A stretch of 64,000 nucleotides of DNA from Burkholderiales bacterium (GCA_016219375.1 JACRNC010000024.1:25515-89514); one strand, 5' to 3'. Shown: positions 52,751 through 63,887, counted from the first letter of the stretch. Notes: generated from the sequence alone by a model not told the origin. Translations and numbers: made by a program.

Positions 52751-54937
52751 ATGACCTCTCCGGCCGCCACCCTGCCCCCGACCCCGCGCCCGTCCGGCCC
52801 GTCCTCAGCCGCCGCTGCATGGCGCGACACGGTCGAGCTGCTGTCGTCGATGCGCTTTGCCATCGCGCTGCTGACGGTGATCTGCATCGCCTCGGTCATC
52901 GGCACCGTGATCCAGCAGGGCCAGCCGGCCAACAACTACGTCAACCAGTTCGGCCCGTTCTGGGCCGAGGTCTTCGGCGCGCTGGGCCTCTACACGGTCT
53001 ACAGCGCCTGGTGGTTCCTGCTCATCCTGGGCTTTCTGGTCGTCTCCACCAGCCTGTGCATCGCGCGCAATGCGCCCAAGATCGCGCATGAGCTGCGCAC
53101 CTTCAAGGAACACGTGCGCGAGACCAGCCTGCTGGCCTTCCCGCACAAGGCCGAGGGCGTGGTGGCCGCGGCGCCGCAGGCCGAGCGCGAGCGCATCAGC
53201 CGCCTGCTGACCGAGCGCGGCTGGGCCTGGCGCGCCGACGAGCGCGCCGGCGGCGTGATGCTGGCCGCGCGCAAGGGCGCGGCCAATAAGATCGGCTACC
53301 TGGCCGCCCACGGCGCCATCGTGCTGATCTGCATCGGCGGCCTGCTGGACGGCGACCTGATGACGCGCATCCAGATGTGGACGCGCGGGCTCACGCCCTT
53401 TGGCGGCGGTGCGCTGACGGCCGAGCAGGCTGCCCGCCACAGCCTGCCGCAGAGCAACCCGGCCTACCGCGCCAACCTGCCGGTGACCGAGGGCAAGCGC
53501 AGCGACATCGCGCTGATCACCCAGCCCGGCGGGCTGCTGCTGCAGCCGCTGCCCTTCGAGGTGGAGCTCAAGAAGTTCACGGTGGAGTTCTATCCCACCG
53601 GCATGCCCAAGCTGTTCGCCAGCGACATCGTCATCCACGACCAGGGCAAGAGCATCCCGGCGCGGGTGGAGGTCAACAAGCCGGTCATCCACGACGGCAT
53701 CGCCATCTACCAGAGCAGCTTCGAGGACGGCGGCTCACGCCTGACGCTCAAGGCCCATGCCCTGGGCGGCGGTGTGGCCGAGCTGCGCGGCGAGATCGGC
53801 TCGTCGCAGCCGCTGCCGCCGCAGCTGGCCGGCGGCCAGAAGCTGACGCTGGAGCTGGCCGAGCTGCGGGTCTTCAACGTCGAGGACTTCGGCCAGGGGG
53901 CGCAGGGCGAGCAGCCCGCGCAGCCGGGTCCGGCCGCCTCGGGCGCGGTGGACGCGCGCGGCGTCAACTTCGCGCAGCAGCTGCAGCAGCACCTGGGCGC
54001 CGACAAGAGCGGGCAGCGCAAGCACCTGCGCAACGTCGGCCCGTCGGTCACCTACAAGCTGCGCGACGCCGCCGGCCAGGCGCGCGAGTTCCACAACTAC
54101 ATGGCGCCGATGGAGCTGGACGGCCAGCGCGTCTTCCTGGCTGGCATGCGCGAGTCGCAGATGGACGAGATGCGCTATCTGCGCATCCCCGCGGACCGTG
54201 ACGACCGCCCGGACGACTGGCTGCGCCTGCGCGCTGCGCTGGCCGACCCCGCGCTGCGCGACGAGGCGGTGCGCCGCTACGTGGCGCTGGCCACGCCGGC
54301 CGGCCGGCCGGAGCTGGCCGCTCAGCTCGCTCTGTCGGCCGGCCAGGCGCTCAAGCTCTTCGCCGGCGCCGAGCCGGCGCCGCGCAGCCCCGGCCAGCCC
54401 GAGCTGCCCGTGCCGCCGGGCGGGCTGCCCGCGCTGTCCAACCATCTGGAAGCCCGCGTGCCGCCGGGGCAGCGCGAGGCGGCCACCGACATCGTGCTGC
54501 GCATCCTCAACGGCACGCTGTTCGAGCTGCTCAACACCAGCCGCGAGCATGCCGGGCTGACCGCCCTGCCGGCCGACGAGCGCACCCGCGCCTTCATGAC
54601 GCAGGCGGTGCTGTCGCTGTCGGACGCCTTCTTCTACCCGGCGCCGGTGTGGATCGAGCTGACCGGCTTCGAGCAGGTGCAGGCCAGCGTCTTCCAGGTG
54701 GCGCGTGCACCGGGGCAGAAAGTGGTCTATCTGGGCTGCCTGCTGCTGGCCGTCGGCGTCTTTGCCATGCTCTACATCCGCGAGCGTCGGCTGTGGGTGT
54801 GGCTCTCGCCCGACGAGGCCGGCGGCACGCGGCTGCGCGCCGCGCTGTCGGCCACGCGCCAGACGCTGGACACCGACCGCGAATTCGACACCCTCAAGAC
54901 CCTGTTGCTGAACGATCCTGCCGGGACACGAGCATGA
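52751..54937 (+). CDS. resB: Cytochrome c biogenesis protein ResB (Ccs1)
   Basis: The 728-residue inner-membrane protein has four membrane segments: MRFAIALLTVICIASVIGTVIQQ, VYSAWWFLLILGFLVVSTSLCIAR, IGYLAAHGAIVLICIGGLLDG and, near the C-terminus, VVYLGCLLLAVGVFAMLYIRE. A large periplasmic domain lies between the last two. It forms the system II heme-transport and ligation complex with CcsB. Its stop overlaps the ccsB start by ATGA. The system needs reduced apocytochrome, supplied through DsbD, whose gene is at 31179. Confidence 0.93.
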   Translation: MTSPAATLPPTPRPSGPSSAAAAWRDTVELLSSMRFAIALLTVICIASVIGTVIQQGQPANNYVNQFGPFWAEVFGALGLYTVYSAWWFLLILGFLVVSTSLCIARNAPKIAHELRTFKEHVRETSLLAFPHKAEGVVAAAPQAERERISRLLTERGWAWRADERAGGVMLAARKGAANKIGYLAAHGAIVLICIGGLLDGDLMTRIQMWTRGLTPFGGGALTAEQAARHSLPQSNPAYRANLPVTEGKRSDIALITQPGGLLLQPLPFEVELKKFTVEFYPTGMPKLFASDIVIHDQGKSIPARVEVNKPVIHDGIAIYQSSFEDGGSRLTLKAHALGGGVAELRGEIGSSQPLPPQLAGGQKLTLELAELRVFNVEDFGQGAQGEQPAQPGPAASGAVDARGVNFAQQLQQHLGADKSGQRKHLRNVGPSVTYKLRDAAGQAREFHNYMAPMELDGQRVFLAGMRESQMDEMRYLRIPADRDDRPDDWLRLRAALADPALRDEAVRRYVALATPAGRPELAAQLALSAGQALKLFAGAEPAPRSPGQPELPVPPGGLPALSNHLEARVPPGQREAATDIVLRILNGTLFELLNTSREHAGLTALPADERTRAFMTQAVLSLSDAFFYPAPVWIELTGFEQVQASVFQVARAPGQKVVYLGCLLLAVGVFAMLYIRERRLWVWLSPDEAGGTRLRAALSATRQTLDTDREFDTLKTLLLNDPAGTRA

Positions 54938-56325
54938 ACACCGCCACCCTTGCCGACCGGGCATCGCCCTCTTCCACGGCCGCGTCGCCGTCCACCTGGG
55001 CCCGCCTGCTGCGCGGGCGCAGCGCCTTCGACTGGGTCTTCGCGCTGCTGGTCGTGGCCGGCGCGGCCTATGCCCTGCACCGCTACGGCCCGCACCTGGA
55101 CGTCTACGAGACCGGCATCCTGCTGGGCGCCGTGCCGTCGCTGATCGCCCTGGGCTGGTATTGGGGCCCGATCCGGCCGCTGACGCTGGCCGTGGGCGCC
55201 GCCGCACTTACGGCCATCGGCCTGTATAGCCAGGTGCAGGACGGCTTCGGCGCGGATCTGTCGCGCGCCGATCAGGTGTTCGTGCTCAAGTACCTGCTCT
55301 CCAGCCAGAGCGCCATCTTGTGGATGGGCGTGCTGTTCTTCATGAGCACCGCCTTCTACTGGCTGGGGCTGCTGGCGCGCAGCGGCGTGGCCCAGGGCAT
55401 CGGCTCCAAGCTGGCCTGGGGCGGCGTGTTCATGGCGCTCACCGGCACCATGGTGCGCTGGTTCGAGAGCCACCAGATCGCGCCCGACATCGGCCACATC
55501 CCGGTCAGCAACCTCTACGAGGTCTTCGTCCTCTTCTCGTGGATGACCACGTTGTTCTGGCTCTACTACGAGGCCCGGTTCGCCAGCCGCGACCGCGCGG
55601 TGCGCAGCGTCGGCGCTTTCGTGATGCTGGTGGTCAGCGCGGCGGTGGGCTTCCTGTGGTGGTACACGGTCTCGCGCGGCGCGCAGGAGATCCAGCCGCT
55701 GGTGCCGGCGCTGCAGAGCTGGTGGATGAAGGTCCACGTGCCGGCCAACTTCGTCGGCTACGGCACGTTCGCCATGTCGGCCATGGTGGCTCTTGCCTAT
55801 CTGCTCAAGACCGCCTCCACGCGCTCGCTGGTGATCGGCCTGGTGGCCGTGCCGGCGGCGGTGTGCGCGGTGATCGCCGCCTTCTGGGGCCTGGGCGACC
55901 TGCCCGCGCAGGCCCAGGACGGCCTGGCCCGTGCGCTGCGCCTGGCCGGCGGGCTGACGCTGTTCTTTGCCGCCTGCGTGCTGCTGCGCCCGCGCCTGGC
56001 CGACCGGCTGCCGCCGGCCGAGCTGCTGGACGACGTGATGTACAAGGCCATCGCCGTGGGCTTTGCCTTCTTCACCATCGCCACCATCCTGGGCGCGCTG
56101 TGGGCGGCCGAGGCCTGGGGCGGCTACTGGAGCTGGGACCCGAAGGAGACCTGGGCGCTGATCGTCTGGCTCAACTACGCCGCCTGGCTGCACATGCGGC
56201 TGATGAAGGGCCTGCGCGGCGCCGTGGCCTGCTGGTGGGCGCTGGTGGGGCTGCTGGTGACGACCTTCGCCTTCCTGGGCGTCAACATGTTCCTGTCCGG
56301 CCTGCACTCCTACGGCGAGCTGTGA
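54934..56325 (+). CDS. ccsB: Cytochrome c biogenesis protein CcsB/CcsA
   Basis: The 463-residue protein has eight or so membrane segments and the tryptophan-rich heme-handling motif WGGYWSWDPKETWALIVWL. Conserved external histidines occur in HIPVSNLYE, KVHVPANF and WLHMRLMKG. CcsB channels heme to the periplasm for covalent attachment. It starts in an ATGA overlap with resB. The upstream N-terminal 30 residues are low complexity. A strong terminator follows. Confidence 0.94.
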   Translation: MNTATLADRASPSSTAASPSTWARLLRGRSAFDWVFALLVVAGAAYALHRYGPHLDVYETGILLGAVPSLIALGWYWGPIRPLTLAVGAAALTAIGLYSQVQDGFGADLSRADQVFVLKYLLSSQSAILWMGVLFFMSTAFYWLGLLARSGVAQGIGSKLAWGGVFMALTGTMVRWFESHQIAPDIGHIPVSNLYEVFVLFSWMTTLFWLYYEARFASRDRAVRSVGAFVMLVVSAAVGFLWWYTVSRGAQEIQPLVPALQSWWMKVHVPANFVGYGTFAMSAMVALAYLLKTASTRSLVIGLVAVPAAVCAVIAAFWGLGDLPAQAQDGLARALRLAGGLTLFFAACVLLRPRLADRLPPAELLDDVMYKAIAVGFAFFTIATILGALWAAEAWGGYWSWDPKETWALIVWLNYAAWLHMRLMKGLRGAVACWWALVGLLVTTFAFLGVNMFLSGLHSYGEL

Positions 56326-56344
56326 GGCGCTGAACACCGCAATG

Positions 56345-56376
56345 AAAAGGGCCTGCGTCGCAGGCCCTTTTTCTTT
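56345..56376 (+). terminator. Terminator of resB-ccsB
   Basis: A 12-bp stem AAAAGGGCCTGC/GCAGGCCCTTTT with a GTC loop is followed by a T-rich tail (TTCTTTTT). The A run on the left side also allows minus-strand termination. Confidence 0.9.
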
Positions 56377-56462
56377 TTGCGGGCAGCAGTCGCGCCGCTC
56401 GGGGAGCAGGCTGGAGTCCGGCGCTCAGCCGCGCCGTTCGGGAGCGGACCTGCGAGCGACGC

Positions 56463-56915
56463 TCAGCCGCGGCGCTCGGTGTTGCGCGTCGTCACCATCA
56501 GCGTGGCACACAGGCGCTCGCGGCCGTCCTTGACGACGAACACGTCGCTGGCGGCCACGCCGATGGAGCGGCCGGGCGAGACGGCGCGGCCGCGGGCGAT
56601 CAACTTGTCGCCCTCGGCCGCGGCCAGGTACTTGATGGTGTGATCCAGCGACATGCCGACGATGCCGGCGGGCAGCAGGGTGTTGAGCGAGGCGGTGGCG
56701 GCGTAGTAGCCGGCCGCCGAGACGGCCGCGCCCTGGAAGTGGCCGGGCCGCCAGCTCAGCTCGTCCTTGTAGGGCAGCACCAGCTCCACCCGCCCGGGCT
56801 CGATGGACAGCGGCTGCACGCCCAGGAAGCGGACGATGGGCATGGCAAACGTGCCCTGCAGCACCTGCTGCACGTAGTCGGGATGGGCGGGCTCGAAGCG
56901 GTCGCGGGCGGACAT
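56463..56915 (-). CDS. PaaI/YigI-type hotdog thioesterase
   Basis: The product is 150 residues. It reads as one hotdog fold: IVRFLGVQPLSIEPGRVELVLPYKDELSWRPGHFQGAAVSAAGYYAATASLNTLLP, with the substrate-region Gln/Gly (HFQGA) in place of the usual HGG, then a conserved beta sheet. It would hydrolyse an acyl-CoA. It is the last gene before the convergent ccsB terminator and has 190 bases of gap to the next minus-strand gene, so it may be independent. Confidence 0.82.
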   Translation of the reverse strand: MSARDRFEPAHPDYVQQVLQGTFAMPIVRFLGVQPLSIEPGRVELVLPYKDELSWRPGHFQGAAVSAAGYYAATASLNTLLPAGIVGMSLDHTIKYLAAAEGDKLIARGRAVSPGRSIGVAASDVFVVKDGRERLCATLMVTTRNTERRG

Positions 56916-57108
56916 GGGATCAAAAAACCTAGGGAAAACGCGAAGGGCGTGATCCTAGGTGCAAGGCAAGGGAAACCGGCTGTGCGGCGTCAATAACCGA
57001 GCGCGGTGGGCGGGCAGCCCGCGCGACCCAGGCGGCGGCGCCCCGGAAGGGGTGATCGGCCCCGGCAGGCCTGAGCGGTCAGAGCAGGGCGGGTTGGTTC
57101 ACACCTGC

Positions 57109-57594
57109 TCAAGGATGCTGCGCGCCGGGCACCGCTTGCACCACGGCGAAGACGCCGCTGGCGCGCAGGATGCGGCGCTCGCCGACGTGCAGATAGCAGT
57201 TGGCAAAGGCCATGCGGCCGCCCACGCGCTGGATGTCCACGTCCGCCTCGATCCAGTCGCCCAGGCGGGCGGTCTCGACGAAGTCGGTGGCCAGGCTCAC
57301 CGTGACCACGCCCAGCGGCTGCTGGCGCGCATGGTTGATGGCATGGCCCAGGGCCGAGTCGGCCAGCGTGACCAGCAGCCCGCCGTGGACGATGCCGCGC
57401 AGGTTGAGGTGCTTGGGCTGCACGCGCAGCGCCAGCACCGGCGCTCGGCCGTCGTCGCGGCGGCGCTGGTAGATGGGGCCGCACAGGCCGAGGAAGCTGC
57501 CGGCCTCGATGAAGGCGGGCTCGAAGCCCGGGGGCACGGCATCGTCCGCGTGCGTGCACTCGTCCATCGCGGCCCCGTCCAGCGCCCGGCTCAC
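57109..57594 (-). CDS. PaaI-family acyl-CoA thioesterase
   Basis: The 161-residue hotdog protein has HLNLRGIVHGGLLVTLADSALGHA, the classic HGG/Asp motif, and then the beta-sheet segment VVTVSLATDFVETARLGDWIEADVDIQRVGGRMAFANCYL. It starts at a GTG that overlaps the stop of the preceding acyl-CoA dehydrogenase gene by four bases (GTGA), so it is co-translated with it. ATG 57567 is an alternative start. It may release free acid from a pathway CoA ester or recycle CoA. Confidence 0.87.
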   Translation of the reverse strand: MSRALDGAAMDECTHADDAVPPGFEPAFIEAGSFLGLCGPIYQRRRDDGRAPVLALRVQPKHLNLRGIVHGGLLVTLADSALGHAINHARQQPLGVVTVSLATDFVETARLGDWIEADVDIQRVGGRMAFANCYLHVGERRILRASGVFAVVQAVPGAQHP

Positions 57595-58733
57595 GCCGCC
57601 AGCAGCAGCTCGGAGAAGCGGCCCAGGTGGTGGTCCGCGTCGCCCAGGCTGGCGTTGATCAGGGTCAGGCGCTTGAAGTGGTGGCTGACGATGAGCTCGT
57701 CGGTCACGCCCATGCCGCCGTGCAGCTGCACCGCCTGCTGGCCGACGAAGCGCGCCTGCTGGCCCACATAGGCCTTGGCCGCGGACACCGCGCGGCGGCG
57801 CTGCACGGCGTCCGGCGCATCGGCCTTGACCGCCGCCAGCAGGGCCATCGAGCGCGCCTGCTCGGCCGCCATCGCCATCTCGGCCATGCGGTGCTTGAGC
57901 GCCTGGAAGGTGCCGATGGCCACGCCGAACTGCTTGCGCGTCTTGAGGTACTCCAGCGTGGCGTCATTGAGCGCGGCCATGATGCCCACGGCCTCGGCGC
58001 AGAGCACCGCGCGGGCCTGGTCGAGCACGCGCTCCAGGGCGGGCAGGGCCTGGCCCACGGCTCCCAGGCGGGCGCTGTCCGGCAGCGTCAAGCCCTGCAG
58101 CGTCACGTCGGCAGCGCGCGTGGCGTCGTGGTTGACGTAAGGCCGCAGCGACACGCCGGCCGCATCCCGCGGCACGAGGAACAGGCTGATGCCCTCGGCA
58201 TCGCGCACGCCGCCGGCGGTGCGGGCGGAGACGATGAGCACATCGGCCGCGGCGGCGGCCAGCACCACGGTCTTGTGGCCGTCGAGCACCCAGCCGTCGC
58301 CCTGGCGGGCTGCGGTGGTGGCCACATAGCTGTCGGCGTAGCGGCTGCCGGCTTCATGGTGGGCCAGGGTCAGGATCTGCTCGCCGGCCATCAGCGGGGC
58401 CAGATGCGCCTCGCGCTGGGCCTCGTTGCCCACATCGCGCAGCAGGCCGCCGGCCAGCACCACAGTGGGCACGAAGGGCTCCAGCGCCAGGTGTGCGCCC
58501 AGGGTCTGCGCGATCAGGGCGGCGTCCACGGTACGGCCGCCCAGGCCGCCCAGCTCTTCGGCAAACGGCAGGGCCAGCAGGCCCAGCTCGGCATAGGTGG
58601 CCCAGGCGGCGCGGCTGAAGCCGGGGTCGTCAGCCGCGATGCGACGGCGCTGCTCGAAGCCGTAGTCGCGCGCCAGGAAGCGGCGCAGGCTGTCCTGCAG
58701 GGCCAGTTGGTCTTCGGTGTGGCTCAGGTTCAT
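57591..58733 (-). CDS. Acyl-CoA dehydrogenase, small partner of pair 2 (PimD-like)
   Basis: The product is 380 residues, starting MNLSHTEDQLALQDSLRRFLARDYGFEQRRRI. It parallels the small subunit at 38673-39818 (same DYGFEQR and QAVQLHGGMGVTDELIVSHHFKRLT motifs). It lies after the large subunit gene with a four-base overlap possible if the GTG at 58739 is used. The protein probably pairs with the product of 58736-59935. Confidence 0.9.
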   Translation of the reverse strand: MNLSHTEDQLALQDSLRRFLARDYGFEQRRRIAADDPGFSRAAWATYAELGLLALPFAEELGGLGGRTVDAALIAQTLGAHLALEPFVPTVVLAGGLLRDVGNEAQREAHLAPLMAGEQILTLAHHEAGSRYADSYVATTAARQGDGWVLDGHKTVVLAAAAADVLIVSARTAGGVRDAEGISLFLVPRDAAGVSLRPYVNHDATRAADVTLQGLTLPDSARLGAVGQALPALERVLDQARAVLCAEAVGIMAALNDATLEYLKTRKQFGVAIGTFQALKHRMAEMAMAAEQARSMALLAAVKADAPDAVQRRRAVSAAKAYVGQQARFVGQQAVQLHGGMGVTDELIVSHHFKRLTLINASLGDADHHLGRFSELLLAA

Positions 58734-58735
58734 GG

Positions 58736-59935
<1,200 letters not shown>

Positions 59936-60110
59936 GCGGGGGCGTGCGCAAGCACGGCGGGTGGGACGAGGACAAAGCGCAGCCGGGGCGGCACCCCGGC
60001 AGGCACGCGCTGCAGGCCGGCCTCAAAAGCGGTCGGGCAGGCGCAGGCTGAGCCCGACACGGTAGAGGGCACATGCCCCCGGGCCGCCGGATCGGCAGCC
60101 CGGGCATGCC

Positions 60111-60135
60111 GCGCATTCCGTTATGCAGAATGCGC
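60111..60135. promoter_or_regulatory. Operator candidate with core TTCCGTTATGCAGAA
   Basis: GCGCATTC/GAATGCGC arms (60111-60118, 60128-60135) flank a nine-base centre; the core 60116-60130 is a 15-base near-palindrome of the type bound by IclR-family regulators. It lies between acyl-CoA dehydrogenase pair 2 and the FadB-like gene. Confidence 0.55.
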
Positions 60136-60260
60136 GCGCTAAGCGTGGAATGGGCGGCGACATGATGGCCTGTGGGTCAGGCGGCGTCAATATCGGGTGT
60201 TTACCCTGTATGACCCACTGATGCGCCGACCTAGCATCGGTCAGCCAAAACAAAACGGTG

Positions 60261-60275
60261 TTCTGCTATGCAGTC
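60261..60275. promoter_or_regulatory. Second related operator candidate TTCTGCTATGCAGTC
   Basis: This site shares TTCYGYTATGCAG with the one at 60116-60130 and keeps dyad symmetry over its central 11 bases. It lies 46 bases before the FadB-like start, where a bound repressor could block transcription. GTGCGGAA just downstream (60283-60290) also recurs beside the site at 41117. Confidence 0.5.
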
Positions 60276-60320
60276 TATGACTGTGCGGAATGCCGCTCGA
60301 CCCCTCCCAAGGAGCACTCC

Positions 60321-62411
60321 ATGTCCAGCGCGCCCTATCAGGTGCACGGCTCTGTGGCCGTCATCACCCTCGACAACCCGCCGGTCAACGGCCTGGGCCT
60401 GGCCTTGCGCCGCGGCATCGTGGCCGGCATCGACAAGGCGGAAAGCGACGCGCAGGTCAAGGCCGTCGTGATCATCGGCAGCGACCGCGCGTTTTCCGGC
60501 GGCGCGGATGTGCGCGAGTTCGGCACGCCGCTGGCCGGCCGGGAGCCCACGCTGCTGAGCGTGATCGCCGCGGTGGAGCGCTGCAGCAAGCCGGTGGTCG
60601 CGGCCATCAGCGGCGTGTGCCTGGGCGGCGGCCTGGAGCTGGCGCTGGGCTGCCACTTCCGCATTGCCCGCGCGGATGCGCAGCTGGGCCTGCCCGAGGT
60701 CAAGCTCGGCCTGCTGCCCGGTGCCGGCGGCACGCAGCGCCTGCCGCGTGCCATCGGCGTGGAGGCCGCGCTCAACATGATCGTCTCCGGCGCCAGCGTG
60801 CCGGCCAAGAGCTTTGCCGGCACGCCGCTGCTGGATGAAGTGACCGACGGCGAGCTGCTGCCCGCCGCACTGGCCCTGGCCGAGAAGATCGCCGCCGAGG
60901 CCCGCCCGCTCAAGCGCCTGCGCGACGTGAAGCTCAAGGCGCTGGACAGCGAGGCCTTCCTGCAGTTCGCCCGCAACATGGTCGGCGGCGCATCCAAGGG
61001 CTTCCCGGCGCCGATGAAGTGCCTGGAGGCCGTGGCCGCGGCCACCACCAAGCCGTTCGACGAAGGCATGAAGGTCGAGCGCGAGCTGTTCATCGCGTTG
61101 ATGCAGACGCCCGAGTCGCGCGCGCTGCGCCATGTCTTCGCCGCCGAGCGCGCGGCGTCCAAGATCCCCGACGTGCCGGCCGACACGCCGGTGCGCACCA
61201 TCAAAAAGGTGGGCGTCATCGGCGCCGGCACGATGGGCGGCGGCATCGCGATGAACTTCCTCAACGCCGGCATCCCGGTGGTCATCCTGGAGATGAAGCC
61301 CGAGGCGCTGGAGCGCGGCGTGGCCACCATCCGCAAGAACTACGAAAACTCGCTCAAGAAGGGCAAGCTCACGCAGGACAAGCTCGATGCCCGCATGGGC
61401 CTGCTGACGCCGACGCTGCAGTACGGCGACCTCAAGGACGTGGACCTGGTGATCGAGGCCGTCTATGAAGAGATCGGCGTCAAGGAGCAGGTGTTCAAGA
61501 CGCTGGACGAGGTGTGCAAGAGCGGCGCCATCCTGGCGTCCAACACCTCGACGCTGGACCTCAACAAGATCGCCAGCTTCACCAAGCGCCCGCAGGACGT
61601 GGTGGGCCTGCACTTCTTCAGCCCGGCCAACGTGATGCGTCTGCTGGAAGTGGTGCGCGGCGCCGCCACGGCCAAGGACGTGATGGCCACGTCCATGCAG
61701 CTGGCCAAGACGATCAAGAAGGTGGCCGTGGTCTCCGGCGTGTGCGACGGCTTCATCGGCAACCGCATGATCGCCCGCTACGGCCAAGCGGCCAACGACC
61801 TGATCACCGAGGGCGCCTCGCCGCAGCAGGTGGACCGTGCGCTGGAGCAGTTCGGCATGGCGATGGGCCCCTTCCGCATGGGCGATCTGGCGGGCCTGGA
61901 CATCGGCTGGGCCATCCGCAAGCGCCGCGCGCAGGAGAACCCGGCCACGGCCGCGCCCATCGTGGCCGACCGCATCTGCGAGGCCGGCCGCTTCGGCCAG
62001 AAGACGGGTGCGGGCTGGTACCGCTACGAGGCCGGCAAGCGCGACGCGCTGGTGGACCCGGCGGTGGAGCAGATCATCGAGCAGTTCCGCACCGACCAGG
62101 GCATCACGCCGCGCGCCATCACCGCCGAGGAGATCGTCGAGCGCTGCATCTACGCGCTGGTCAACGAGGGCGCGCGCATCCTGCAAGAAGGCATCGCTGC
62201 GCGCGCGTCGGACATCGACCTGGTCTACCTCAACGGCTATGGCTTTCCGCTCAAGCGCGGCGGCCCGATGCTCTATGCCGACAGCGTGGGCCTGCCCAAC
62301 GTGGCCCGGGCGCTGACGCGCATCGCCGCGCAGCCGGGTGCCGACGCCGCCTTCTGGACGCCGGCGCCGCTGCTGGCCCGGCTGGCCGACGAAGGCAAGA
62401 GCTTCAACTGA
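60321..62411 (+). CDS. Enoyl-CoA hydratase / 3-hydroxyacyl-CoA dehydrogenase fusion (FadB/PimF-like)
   Basis: The product is 696 residues. The N-terminal 190 residues are an enoyl-CoA hydratase/isomerase domain (FSGGADVREFG; GVCLGGGLELALGCHFRIA; GLPEVKLGLLPGAGGTQRLPRAIG). After a linker, residues near 298 begin the dehydrogenase NAD-binding domain (VGVIGAGTMGGGIAMNFLNAGIPVVILE) with the catalytic HFFSPANVM, followed by the C-terminal 3HCDH domains. AAGGAG precedes the ATG by six bases. It hydrates and then oxidises enoyl-CoA intermediates made by the acyl-CoA dehydrogenases next door. Confidence 0.95.
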   Translation: MSSAPYQVHGSVAVITLDNPPVNGLGLALRRGIVAGIDKAESDAQVKAVVIIGSDRAFSGGADVREFGTPLAGREPTLLSVIAAVERCSKPVVAAISGVCLGGGLELALGCHFRIARADAQLGLPEVKLGLLPGAGGTQRLPRAIGVEAALNMIVSGASVPAKSFAGTPLLDEVTDGELLPAALALAEKIAAEARPLKRLRDVKLKALDSEAFLQFARNMVGGASKGFPAPMKCLEAVAAATTKPFDEGMKVERELFIALMQTPESRALRHVFAAERAASKIPDVPADTPVRTIKKVGVIGAGTMGGGIAMNFLNAGIPVVILEMKPEALERGVATIRKNYENSLKKGKLTQDKLDARMGLLTPTLQYGDLKDVDLVIEAVYEEIGVKEQVFKTLDEVCKSGAILASNTSTLDLNKIASFTKRPQDVVGLHFFSPANVMRLLEVVRGAATAKDVMATSMQLAKTIKKVAVVSGVCDGFIGNRMIARYGQAANDLITEGASPQQVDRALEQFGMAMGPFRMGDLAGLDIGWAIRKRRAQENPATAAPIVADRICEAGRFGQKTGAGWYRYEAGKRDALVDPAVEQIIEQFRTDQGITPRAITAEEIVERCIYALVNEGARILQEGIAARASDIDLVYLNGYGFPLKRGGPMLYADSVGLPNVARALTRIAAQPGADAAFWTPAPLLARLADEGKSFN

Positions 62412-62524
62412 CGGACCGGCACGCGGCCTGAGCGCCGCGCCCGTCCCCTCCACAAACCCGGCCGCTGCGACGTGATGAAGCAAGCGCTCGCAGCCGCCGC
62501 ACCGAACCGTATCGAGGCATCCAC

Positions 62525-63703
62525 ATGACCGACGCCGTCATCGTCTCCACCGCCCGCACCGGCCTGGCCAAATCCTGGAAGGGCGCCTTCAACATGACCT
62601 ATGGCCCCACGCTGGGCGCCCATGCCGTGCAGCATGCCGTGGCCCGCGCGGGCATCGACCCGGCCCAGGTCGAGGACGTGATCATGGGCGGCACCTTCGG
62701 CGAGGGCACCACCGGCGGCAACGTCGCCCGCCAGATCGCCCTGCGCGCCGGCCTGCCCGTGACCACCGCGGGCATGACGGTCAACCGCTTCTGCTCCTCC
62801 GGCCTGCAGACCATCGCCCTGGCCGCGCAGCGCATCATCGCCGGCGAGGGCCAGGTGTACGTGGCCGGCGGCGTGGAGAGCATCTCCTGCGTGCAGAACG
62901 AGTCCAACGCGCACATGCGCCGCGACCCCTGGCTGGTGGAGCACAAGCCCGAGATCTACTGGAGCATGCTGCAGACGGCCGAGCAGGTGGCCAAGCGCTA
63001 CAACGTGCCCAAGCAGGCGCAGGACGAGTACGGCGTGCGCAGCCAGCTGCGCGCCGCCGCCGCCCAGGCCGCCGGCAAGTTCAATGACGAGATCGTGCCG
63101 ATGACGACCGTCATGGGCGTGGTCGACAAGGCCACCGGCCGGCTGATGAAGAAGGAAGTGACCATCGCCGCCGACGAGGGCATCCGCCCGGACACGACCA
63201 TCGAAGGCGTGCAGAAGATCCGCTCGGCCCTGCCCGGCGGCGTGATCACGGCGGGCAATGCCAGCCAGTTCTCCGACGGCTCGTCGGCCTGCGTGGTGAT
63301 GGACGCCAAGCTGGCCGAGCAGAAGGGCCTGCAGCCGCTGGGCATCTTCCGCGGCTTTGCCATTGCCGGCTGCGAGCCCGACGAGATGGGCATCGGCCCG
63401 GTCTTCGCCGTGCCCAAGCTGCTGGCCAAGGCGGGCCTGAAGGTCAGCGACATCGGCCTGTGGGAGCTCAACGAAGCGTTCGCCGTGCAGGTGCTGTACT
63501 GCCGCGACAAGCTGGGCATCCCGGACGAGCTGCTCAACGTCAACGGCGGCGCCATCGCCGTGGGCCACCCCTACGGCGTGTCCGGCTCGCGCCTGACCGG
63601 CCATGCGCTGATCGAAGGCAAGCGCCGCGGCGCCAAGTTCGTCGTGGTGACGATGTGCATCGGCGGCGGCCAGGGCGCGGCTGGGTTGTTCGAGGTTTGC
63701 TGA
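62525..63703 (+). CDS. Acetyl-CoA C-acyltransferase (thiolase)
   Basis: The 392-residue thiolase has the acyl-accepting Cys in [19 protein letters not shown], the His in [17 protein letters not shown] and the second Cys in [15 protein letters not shown]. It cleaves 3-ketoacyl-CoA with CoA to release acetyl-CoA, completing a beta-oxidation round. It lies 113 bases after the FadB-like gene and is probably in the same operon. The C-terminal FEVC end is complete. Confidence 0.96.
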   Translation: MTDAVIVSTARTGLAKSWKGAFNMTYGPTLGAHAVQHAVARAGIDPAQVEDVIMGGTFGEGTTGGNVARQIALRAGLPVTTAGMTVNRFCSSGLQTIALAAQRIIAGEGQVYVAGGVESISCVQNESNAHMRRDPWLVEHKPEIYWSMLQTAEQVAKRYNVPKQAQDEYGVRSQLRAAAAQAAGKFNDEIVPMTTVMGVVDKATGRLMKKEVTIAADEGIRPDTTIEGVQKIRSALPGGVITAGNASQFSDGSSACVVMDAKLAEQKGLQPLGIFRGFAIAGCEPDEMGIGPVFAVPKLLAKAGLKVSDIGLWELNEAFAVQVLYCRDKLGIPDELLNVNGGAIAVGHPYGVSGSRLTGHALIEGKRRGAKFVVVTMCIGGGQGAAGLFEVC

Positions 63704-63790
63704 GCCGTTTGGGCTTTAACGGATGAGCGCAATGGCCGCCGGCTGGAGCGTGCGGGATGCTGCGGCTTGCGGCGGCTTGCGCGGGACCGG

Positions 63791-63887
63791 AGGCCGGCCG
63801 GGGTGCCGGCGCGCGACAGCGGCGGTCCGGCCGGTGGCCGGACTGCCCTGCGCTGCTCGCCCGGGCGGGCGGCTGCGGTGGCTTCGG
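63791..63887 (+). repeat. Dispersed intergenic repeat, copy C
   Basis: These 97 bases are identical to 11802-11898 apart from one C/T difference. After 63887 the copies diverge; GTTCAGGACGG at 63898-63908 is shared with copy B. The ribosome-binding-site/ATG segment of copies A and B is absent here. It lies 88 bases after the thiolase stop, so this may also act as a transcript end. Confidence 0.85.

Larger units (their letters stand above)
59936..60320. other. Divergent promoter region of beta-oxidation cluster 2
   Basis: No gene is visible in these 385 bases. It contains two palindromic operator candidates (60111-60135 and 60261-60275) and the sequence CCGACCTAGCATCGG at 60227-60241, whose TAGCAT could be a -10 for the plus-strand operon. 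Confidence 0.6.

Noticed and set aside
60227..60241. CCGACCTAGCATCGG as a third copy of the epsA/gspG motif
   Set aside because: Only the CTAGCAT core is shared; the GTCA elements and spacing do not match, and it lies before an unrelated operon.
60231..62483. A 750-codon frame antisense to the FadB-like gene
   Set aside because: The plus-strand gene has full domain structure and a good ribosome binding site; the antisense frame is compositional.
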